Shown here: positions 58,008 to 64,000 of the stretch, piece by piece
Position numbering within the stretch: the first letter of the stretch is position 1
Layout of the letters: the number at the start of each line of letters is the position of its first letter
NCBI RefSeq assembly: GCF_040137905.1
Contig: NZ_JBEFDG010000032.1
Span: 33,632-97,631 of the forward strand
Reading direction: 5' to 3'
Source of the DNA: Corticimicrobacter sp040137905
GTDB taxonomy: Bacteria; Pseudomonadota; Gammaproteobacteria; Burkholderiales; Burkholderiaceae_B
Length of the DNA: 64,000 nucleotides
Notes under the pieces: generated by a model
The model's input: the letters and a program-made list of their open reading frames with translations, nothing else
The model's database searches: none
What the model was told of the DNA's origin: nothing
Translations under genes and position numbers: made by a program

Positions 58008-59800
58008 TAGCCGATACACAGGCCGTGCCGGTCGTGCGCGAGACAGGCCGTCCACCGTGGCTTTTGTTTGGCCTGACAGGCCTGCTGCAGGGACTGCTGC
58101 TGTGGTTCCTGTTCGATGGTAGTGCATGGTTGCGAGAGACGTTGTCCCCCAGCCTGTTCGTCGCTCTGCTCAATGTCGTGCTGGCGGTGCCTTTGAGCCT
58201 GTACCTGACCCAGGACATTCCAGGTCTGGGTGCCCGGCGGCGTATCGGCATCGTGGTCGGCATGGCAATCCTGCTGGCCCTGCTGGGTGCGCATGCCGGC
58301 TGGGTGAATGATAGAGACGTGATCTACCATCGCTTCGAATCGTATCTTTCCAATGGGCTGCTCTACGCCATCCTGGGCTTCACGTTGATTCCCCTGCTGG
58401 CGCATGTGCACTGGCAGGGGCGCGTGCCACGCTGGTCGTATGCCGCACTGTTTGAAACGGCCTGGCGAAATGGCCTGATGACCGTGCTCGCGGTGGTGCT
58501 GACGGGTATCTTCTGGGGAGTCTTCGGTGCCGGCCTGGGTTTGCTGGGGATACTGGGGCTGAAGGATCTGGTGCGACATGCCTTCGAAGGTTATGTCATC
58601 CTGCCCCTGAGCATGATGGTGTTTGGCTGCGCAGTCGCCCTGCTGCTGGCACGCAGCCAGGTGCTGGTCACGCTGCGCCGCTTCTGGCTGTCGCTCAATC
58701 AGGTTTTCCTGCCGTTGCTGCTGCTGTTGGCGGCAGTATGGGCGGTGGCGATGCTGTTTACCGGTATCGCGCCCTTGCTGGAAACCAACAAGGCCGCGCT
58801 CTTCATGCTGTGGTTCATCGCACTGGCCGTGCATTTCGTCAATACGGCCTGGCAGGATGGCGTGGGCGAAGAGCCTTTTCGCAGCAGTGTGCGCAAAATC
58901 ATGGGCTGGCTCTGGCTGATTCTGGTCCTGGCCGCAGCCCTGGCTGCCTGGGCGCTGTATCTGCGCATCGATCAGCATGGCTGGACGCGTGATCGCATCT
59001 GGGCGGTACTGGTGCTGCTGCTTGCCGTGGTCTATGTGGCGGGCTATGCCGCCAGCCTGTGGCAGCGTGGTCGGCGCTGGTTCTGGAGCGTGGCACGAAC
59101 CAACATCGTGGCGGCGCTGTTGATGTGTGTCGCACTGGTGCTGTTGCTGTCTCCGGTACTCGATCCTTCCCGCATCGCGGTCGATAGCCAGGTGGCCCGG
59201 CTTGAGCGGGGCAAGGTCAAGCCCAACGAATTCGACTTCTACATGCTGCTGGAGCAGAGCGGTCGCTACGGACAGCAGGCTCTGACGCAACTGGCCGAGC
59301 GGACCGGCTCGCTGGCCGACGAAGAGATCGCCAGGCTGGCGCGCAAAATGCAGGTCAATCGTGGCCTGGCTTCCGTCGAGGAACTGCCCGTTCGCTCGGA
59401 TGAGGAGGTGCTGGCTGCCCTGAAGGTCCTGCCGGGACCCGTGGCAATGCCGCCCGGTGCTCCCGCGGAGCTGGTTGCTGCATTGCGCGCCCTGTCGGAG
59501 ACACGAACGGAGCAGACCTGCCTGGACGGTCGCGAGGAGTGCTTGCTCTGGCCCGCAGACCTCAATGGCGACGGCCGTACCGATCTGATGCTGATCGTCG
59601 ACCAGAAGCACTGGGGACAGGTCACGGTATTCAGTCAGGAAGCTGATGGCAAGCGGTGGCAGGCCGTCGCCGAGGGAATGGATGTCAATGCGTCGTGGCT
59701 GGAGGGGATGCGTGAGGGGCAGGCTCGTGTCGTACCTTCACCCTGGCATAACATCGAGGCGGAAGGCAGGGTGATGCGCCTGCGCAGCATCGATCCCTGA
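58001..59800 (+). CDS. DUF4153 domain membrane protein
   Basis: A 599-residue inner-membrane protein with about 12 helices in residues 20-385 (DUF4153). A soluble C-terminal part of ~200 residues follows, with the motif DLNGDGRTDLMLIV, a calcium-binding EF/FG-GAP-like DxNxDGxxD loop. A cysteine pair (QTCLDGREECLLW) sits just before it. The function is unknown; the topology places the tail in the periplasm if the number of helices is even. It overlaps the DUF481 gene by 7 bases. Confidence 0.82.
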   Translation: MVIADTQAVPVVRETGRPPWLLFGLTGLLQGLLLWFLFDGSAWLRETLSPSLFVALLNVVLAVPLSLYLTQDIPGLGARRRIGIVVGMAILLALLGAHAGWVNDRDVIYHRFESYLSNGLLYAILGFTLIPLLAHVHWQGRVPRWSYAALFETAWRNGLMTVLAVVLTGIFWGVFGAGLGLLGILGLKDLVRHAFEGYVILPLSMMVFGCAVALLLARSQVLVTLRRFWLSLNQVFLPLLLLLAAVWAVAMLFTGIAPLLETNKAALFMLWFIALAVHFVNTAWQDGVGEEPFRSSVRKIMGWLWLILVLAAALAAWALYLRIDQHGWTRDRIWAVLVLLLAVVYVAGYAASLWQRGRRWFWSVARTNIVAALLMCVALVLLLSPVLDPSRIAVDSQVARLERGKVKPNEFDFYMLLEQSGRYGQQALTQLAERTGSLADEEIARLARKMQVNRGLASVEELPVRSDEEVLAALKVLPGPVAMPPGAPAELVAALRALSETRTEQTCLDGREECLLWPADLNGDGRTDLMLIVDQKHWGQVTVFSQEADGKRWQAVAEGMDVNASWLEGMREGQARVVPSPWHNIEAEGRVMRLRSIDP

Positions 59801-59896
59801 CGCCTGGCCAGTGTCATGGATGTCGAGGCCGGTTGGGTCGTGCAACCAGTATGCTGCTATATACTGGCCTGCTTCCAGCCTATAGCGTGATTCGCC

Positions 59897-60955
59897 ATGA
59901 AAATCCTTGTGACCGGCGGTGCCGGTTTTATCGGCTCTGCCGTGGTGCGCCACCTGATCAGCCATACGGATCACAGCGTCGTCAATCTCGACAAGCTTAC
60001 GTACGCCGGTAACCTGGCTTCACTGGCGGCTGCCCGCACCGATGCGCGGCATGCCTTCGAACAGGTCGATATCTGTGATCGGGCAGAGGTCGATCGTGTC
60101 CTGCATGAGCATCAGCCGGACGGCATCATGCACCTGGCCGCTGAGTCGCACGTCGATCGTTCCATAGACGGTCCCGGCACTTTCATCCAGACCAATCTGG
60201 TCGGTACCTATACGCTGCTGGAGGCGGCCCGCGCATACTGGTCAGGATTGGCAACGGAGCGCAAGGCTGCGTTCAGGTTCCATCACATCTCGACGGACGA
60301 GGTCTATGGCGACCTCGGAGAAGGTTCGGCCTCGCTGTTTACAGAAGAAACCGCCTACGATCCCAGCTCTCCCTATTCGGCCAGCAAGGCAGGTTCGGAT
60401 CATCTGGTGCGGGCCTGGCGCCGAACCTACGGTCTGCCGACCCTGATCACCAACTGCTCCAACAATTATGGTCCCTATCATTTCCCGGAAAAACTGATTC
60501 CGCTGATGATCCTCAACGCCCTGGAGGGCAAGCCCCTGCCGGTCTATGGGCAGGGGGAGCAGGTCAGGGACTGGCTGTACGTGGAGGATCATGCGCGGGC
60601 ACTGTATACCGTGTTCATGAACGGCGAGGCCGGTGCAACCTACAACATCGGTGGCCACAATGAACAGCGCAATATCGATGTCGTGCGGGCGCTGTGTGTC
60701 TTGCTGGATGAGTTGCATCCTGACTCACCCGTGGTGCCGCATGCCCGCTTGATCACGCACGTTCAGGATCGGCCTGGCCATGACCTGCGCTATGCAATTG
60801 ATGCCGGCAGGATCGAGCGTGAACTGGGCTGGCGGCCGCAGGAAACCTTTGAGTCCGGGTTGCGCAAGACGGTACAGTGGTATCTGGACAACCTGGACTG
60901 GTGCCGTAGTGTGCAGGATGGCAGCTACCGGCGTGAACGCCTGGGCATGGCCTGA
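59897..60955 (+). CDS. rfbB: dTDP-glucose 4,6-dehydratase RfbB/RmlB
   Basis: A 352-residue short-chain dehydrogenase that makes dTDP-4-keto-6-deoxyglucose for rhamnose and related sugars. The NAD motif VTGGAGFIGSAVVRHLI is at the start, then AAESHVDRSIDGP, ISTDEVYGDL, and the catalytic Tyr-Lys in SPYSASKAGSDHLVRAW. TNCSNNYGPYHFPEKLIPLM and VYGQGEQVRDWLYVEDHARA complete the match. Unusually, rfbA, rfbC and rfbD do not follow; it converges with an EAL gene. Confidence 0.95.
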   Translation: MKILVTGGAGFIGSAVVRHLISHTDHSVVNLDKLTYAGNLASLAAARTDARHAFEQVDICDRAEVDRVLHEHQPDGIMHLAAESHVDRSIDGPGTFIQTNLVGTYTLLEAARAYWSGLATERKAAFRFHHISTDEVYGDLGEGSASLFTEETAYDPSSPYSASKAGSDHLVRAWRRTYGLPTLITNCSNNYGPYHFPEKLIPLMILNALEGKPLPVYGQGEQVRDWLYVEDHARALYTVFMNGEAGATYNIGGHNEQRNIDVVRALCVLLDELHPDSPVVPHARLITHVQDRPGHDLRYAIDAGRIERELGWRPQETFESGLRKTVQWYLDNLDWCRSVQDGSYRRERLGMA

Positions 60956-60986
60956 ATTCATGGCGGTAGCGGCTGCCAGTGCCTCG

Positions 60987-62207
60987 TCAGTGCATGTGAG
61001 TGGTACTCGAGGGGCAGAGTTCTCGGTCCAGCAGGGCCGTCAGTTCCGACTCCGGTGCGGGCCTGGCAATCAAAAAGCCCTGCACGTAATCGCAACCCGC
61101 ATTGCGCAGGAATTCGAGATCTTCCGCCGATTCCACACCTTCTGCCGTGACTTTCATGCCGAGCTCCTTGCCCAGCATGATGGCCGTGATGGTGGCGGCT
61201 GCCAGCGTGCCGGTGACGGCTGCGCCTGATACAAATGCACGGTCGATCTTGAGTTCCGTGAAGGGCACGGCGGTCAGGCTGTGCATGGAGCTGTAGCCGA
61301 TGCCGAAATCGTCCTGGGCCAGCCCGAACCCCTTGAGCCGCAGTCGGCCGGCTCCCATGAAAAAAAGACCCGGATCGACGGTCTGGGAGCTTTCCAGCAA
61401 CTCGAAGGTGACATCTTCGGCAGGTACGCCGCAGGCAATGACATGCGCGTGCAACTGATCGGGCAGGGTGGCATCGTCGAGCAGATGCGTGGGGAGATTG
61501 ACCGATACCGGAATGCGCCAGCCCTGCGTGGCCCAGCGCCGGTAGGCCTGCAGGGCACCGCCGAGCATGTGGATCAGCAGGGCATGATCCTTGCCATGTT
61601 CGGTGATGGCGGGCAGGAAGACGCCCGGCGATACCAGGCCGACATCGGGATGACGCCATCGGGCCAGGGCCTCGACCCCGACGATCTTGCCGGTGCGCAG
61701 CGAGCACTTGGGCTGGAACCAGGGCTCTATCTGGTGGGTATGCAAGGCTGCATCGAGCATGGCTGATGTCATTGCCGGCAGAGACTCTGCTGGCAATGCC
61801 GGGGGGGCAGCAGGGTGATGGCTGCGCTGTTCGAGCGCCTTGCCCAGGCTTTGCGCATCGAGGGCGGTAAAGGGTTTGGCATAGCAATCGATGACCGTCA
61901 GGTTCATGTTGCGGGCCATATGGCTGGCGCTGTCCATCATGCGGGGTGAACAGGCACTGGTGATGGCGATCAGGATATCGGGATAGTGCTCTGCCAGTTC
62001 CTGGATGAACTGCATGCCGTCCATATCCGGCATGTTCAGGTCCAGCAGGATCAGGTCGTAGGTGCTATGACCGATGCGCGAGAGTGCATCGGTGCCGCTG
62101 TGTGCAGTGTCGACCTGGGCAAAGCCGGCCTGTTCCAGCATGTCGCATACGTGGGCGCATTGCAGCGGGTGATCTTCCAGGACAAGGATATGGTAGGGGT
62201 ATCGCAT
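60987..62207 (-). CDS. Response regulator with EAL cyclic-di-GMP phosphodiesterase output
   Basis: A 406-residue protein. The receiver domain (residues ~5-125) has acidic pocket ED, phospho-acceptor Asp56 in LILLDLNMPDMDG and Lys111. The EAL domain (~150-395) has Glu179 in VEALARWRHP, VNLP, FELLES, QDDFGIGYSS, ELKIDRAF, AEGVES and QGFLIARP, so all main catalytic residues are present and it should cleave cyclic-di-GMP. The architecture matches PvrR/RocR/VieA. The start ATG 62207 follows the kinase stop by a single base, so the hybrid kinase is its probable phosphodonor. Confidence 0.93.
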   Translation of the reverse strand: MRYPYHILVLEDHPLQCAHVCDMLEQAGFAQVDTAHSGTDALSRIGHSTYDLILLDLNMPDMDGMQFIQELAEHYPDILIAITSACSPRMMDSASHMARNMNLTVIDCYAKPFTALDAQSLGKALEQRSHHPAAPPALPAESLPAMTSAMLDAALHTHQIEPWFQPKCSLRTGKIVGVEALARWRHPDVGLVSPGVFLPAITEHGKDHALLIHMLGGALQAYRRWATQGWRIPVSVNLPTHLLDDATLPDQLHAHVIACGVPAEDVTFELLESSQTVDPGLFFMGAGRLRLKGFGLAQDDFGIGYSSMHSLTAVPFTELKIDRAFVSGAAVTGTLAAATITAIMLGKELGMKVTAEGVESAEDLEFLRNAGCDYVQGFLIARPAPESELTALLDRELCPSSTTHMH

Positions 62208-62208
62208 A

Positions 62209-64000
62209 TCAGGCTCTCCCGCGCACGATGGCAGCCTGGAGTGTATCGTGCAGTGTATTGATTGACAACGGACGAAGCAGCAGGTCTTCCATGCCACAGT
62301 CGCGGGCGCGCTTGCGCTCGTCGGACATGGCACTGGCGGTGACGCCATAGATCGGTGCCTTGTATTGCTGCGAACGCAGGCGGCTGGCCAGCGTGTAGCC
62401 ATCCATGATGGGCATATTGATATCGGTCAGTACCACGTCTACCTCTTCGTGCTCAAGTTGCTGCAGCGCCGACTGGCCATCCTTGGCCAGCAGGACGGTA
62501 CAGCCGAGATGCGCAAGCTGTTCGGACAGAATGCGCTGGTTGACCATGTTGTCGTCGGCAACCATCACGCGCAGGCCCAGGCTGGCCTCGAAAGGCCGGG
62601 CCGGGTTGAGTGACTGCTGTGGCTGGTGCTCCTGCAGCAGAAGCAGCGTACGCTTCAGGTCCTGCAGATCATAGGCGTTGCAGTAGTGCATCAGGGGGCT
62701 GGTGGCATCATCGGGAATCTGCCCGGGCGGCGACATCACCAGACGCTGGCCTTGCCAGTCCGGGGCCGGCGTGGCCAGCGGCCAGGCCGACAGCAGGAGT
62801 GCACCCTTGGCCTGTGCTTCGTCACCGGGCTGGAACGGCAAGGCATTGATGCCCCACAGGTTGAGCCAGTCGCACAGGTTGAGCACGGTTTCCTGGATGG
62901 CACCGCTGACATAGACGGTGCGTGGTTGCAGGAACTGGCTGGCAGGCTGGGTACCCAGCGGCAGCGAGACGCGCAGGTCGATGCTGGTACCCAGCCCCGG
63001 CGTGCTGACCACGGACAGGGTGCCGTGCATGAGGCTGGCCAGCCGCTTGCAGATGAACAGGCCCAGCCCGGAGCCGGCCGGATTGTCACCGCCTTGTGTC
63101 CGATTTTCCACCTGGTAATAAGGTGCGAACAGTTTGTGCTGATGCTCGGGGGGGATGCCGATCCCGGTATCCGCCACCTGGAAGCAAAGTGTCACCTGGC
63201 TGTCGTCCATGTCGAGTATCCGCAGGCGTAGTACAACGTGCCCGCCCAGTGTGAACTTGATGGCATTGCTGACCAGGTTGTTGAGGATCTGGCGCAACCG
63301 CAGTTCATCGCCTGCCACGCGTTGGGGAACACGGCAGTCTGCCACGCCATAGAGCAGGATACCCTTGGCGCGTGCACGATCGGCGTAGCTGGCGACGACA
63401 CTGTTGAGCAGGTCGACAGGTGACAGATCGGAAATCTGCAGTTTCTCGTGGCCGGCTTCGGCGCGTGCCAGATCCAGGGTTTCGCTGATGGTACGCATCA
63501 GGGTGCCCGATGAAAGCTGGATGGTACGCAGGTATTGGCGCTGGCGTTGCGTCAACTCGGTCAGTGACAGCAGCTCCAGTGTTCCCATGATGCCAAACAG
63601 GGGGGTGCGGATCTCATGGCTCATGGTGGCAATGAAATCGGTCTTGGCCTTGTTGGCTGAGTCGGCCTTGTGCTTGGCGGTCAGCAGCGAACGCTCGACT
63701 TCCTTGAGCGCAGTGATGTCATTCATGGCGCAAAGGGCGACCTCATGGCCCTGATGCATCATGGGAACGACCTTGAGGAGGATGCTGCGTCCATCGCGCA
63801 GCGTGCGCTCCTGTCCTGGCTCCTGGTTCTGCAATGCCTGCAGGCGCCACTGGCTGTCCTCGGCATTCATCCATTGCCTGGCCTGCTCATTGGATACCAG
63901 GGGAACGCCGCTGTTGCGGTCGATCAGGCACAGGCCTACCGGGGCGGCATCGACGATGGTCCGGGTCAGGCGCTCGCTATCCTGCAGCGCGGCATATTGC
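62209..64000 (-). CDS. Hybrid sensor histidine kinase (RcsC/BvgS-like), 5' end outside window
   Basis: The last ~597 codons of a gene that begins beyond the right edge. A PAS-like domain (VDAAPVGLCLIDRNSG) leads to a HisKA domain with the phospho-His in FIATMSHEIRTPLFGI (codon 63618-63616). An HATPase_c domain with NLVSNAIKF, DTGIG and GSGLGLFICKRL follows. A ~90-residue linker precedes a C-terminal receiver (VMVADDNMVNQRILSEQLAH, VVLTDINMPIMDGYTLASRL). No Hpt domain follows. The domain order and the SHEIRTPLFGIMG stretch recall RcsC and BvgS. It is followed after one base by the EAL response regulator. Confidence 0.9.
   Translation of the reverse strand, partial: QYAALQDSERLTRTIVDAAPVGLCLIDRNSGVPLVSNEQARQWMNAEDSQWRLQALQNQEPGQERTLRDGRSILLKVVPMMHQGHEVALCAMNDITALKEVERSLLTAKHKADSANKAKTDFIATMSHEIRTPLFGIMGTLELLSLTELTQRQRQYLRTIQLSSGTLMRTISETLDLARAEAGHEKLQISDLSPVDLLNSVVASYADRARAKGILLYGVADCRVPQRVAGDELRLRQILNNLVSNAIKFTLGGHVVLRLRILDMDDSQVTLCFQVADTGIGIPPEHQHKLFAPYYQVENRTQGGDNPAGSGLGLFICKRLASLMHGTLSVVSTPGLGTSIDLRVSLPLGTQPASQFLQPRTVYVSGAIQETVLNLCDWLNLWGINALPFQPGDEAQAKGALLLSAWPLATPAPDWQGQRLVMSPPGQIPDDATSPLMHYCNAYDLQDLKRTLLLLQEHQPQQSLNPARPFEASLGLRVMVADDNMVNQRILSEQLAHLGCTVLLAKDGQSALQQLEHEEVDVVLTDINMPIMDGYTLASRLRSQQYKAPIYGVTASAMSDERKRARDCGMEDLLLRPLSINTLHDTLQAAIVRGRA

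Noticed and set aside
57977..59611. Long minus-strand open frame (~540 codons) opposite the DUF4153 gene
   Set aside because: Gln/His-rich shadow with no domain; the plus strand encodes clear membrane helices.

Overview
The window reads as one contiguous, gene-dense, GC-rich chromosomal segment of a betaproteobacterium of the order Burkholderiales, most like the Alcaligenaceae (Bordetella/Achromobacter/Kerstersia-type). The case for this is gene content and order: hisB-H-A-F-I-E followed by a HIT protein, tatABC, a DegS-type protease, Nif3, mscL, petABC, sspA and sspB, together with the Mla operon, topB/gluQ/smg, and many TonB-dependent receptors. I could not search a database, so the genus is an inference. 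No stretch of more than about 300 bases lacks a gene, and I see no phage, insertion sequence or CRISPR array.

Layout. 1-2.1 kb: the start of an amidohydrolase gene, a divergent GntR regulator, then panB. 2.2-6.1 kb: a FecI/FecR/FecA-type iron signalling unit behind a Fur-like box. 6.1-9.3 kb: an Lrp-type regulator divergent from an acetolactate synthase large subunit, then a DUF554 membrane protein. 9.4-18.1 kb: a TonB receptor with a Zur-like operator, topB, gluQ, smg, a CPA1 cation/proton antiporter and cytochrome b561. 18.2-21.3 kb: a catecholate-type siderophore receptor divergent from a degenerate OmpR-type regulator, with a Fur-like palindrome between them. 21.3-26.4 kb: mlaFEDAC (phospholipid transport) and a second antiporter. 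26.5-34.0 kb: dsbA, a SPOR protein, argS, and a 1257-residue RHS protein ending in a DUF2235/Tle1-like lipase domain.

34.1-39.5 kb: tRNA-Thr(UGU), an XRE regulator that runs into the tRNA gene, and an IgaA-family membrane protein placed between two diguanylate cyclases. 39.6-52.9 kb: the conserved ssp-pet-mscL-nif3-degS-tat-hinT-his block, with tandem FNR-like boxes ahead of petA. 53.1-56.1 kb: a TetR regulator and a two-gene carboxynorspermidine/carboxyspermidine polyamine route. 56.1-61.0 kb: envelope proteins (UPF0126, DUF481, DUF4153) and a lone rfbB. 61.0-64.0 kb: an EAL response regulator coupled to a hybrid histidine kinase that continues past the window.

Themes. Metal acquisition is prominent: three TonB receptors, two with Fur-like sites and one with a Zur-like site. 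Envelope maintenance and export (Mla, Tat, DsbA, DegS, IgaA, SPOR) and cyclic-di-GMP signalling (two GGDEF proteins, one EAL protein) are the other two. The items I find most worth pursuing are the apparently orphan signal-peptide-bearing RHS lipase at 29.8-33.6 kb, the IgaA homologue outside the enterics at 35.9-38.1 kb, and the phosphorylation-site-less response regulator beside the siderophore receptor at 20.4-21.3 kb.
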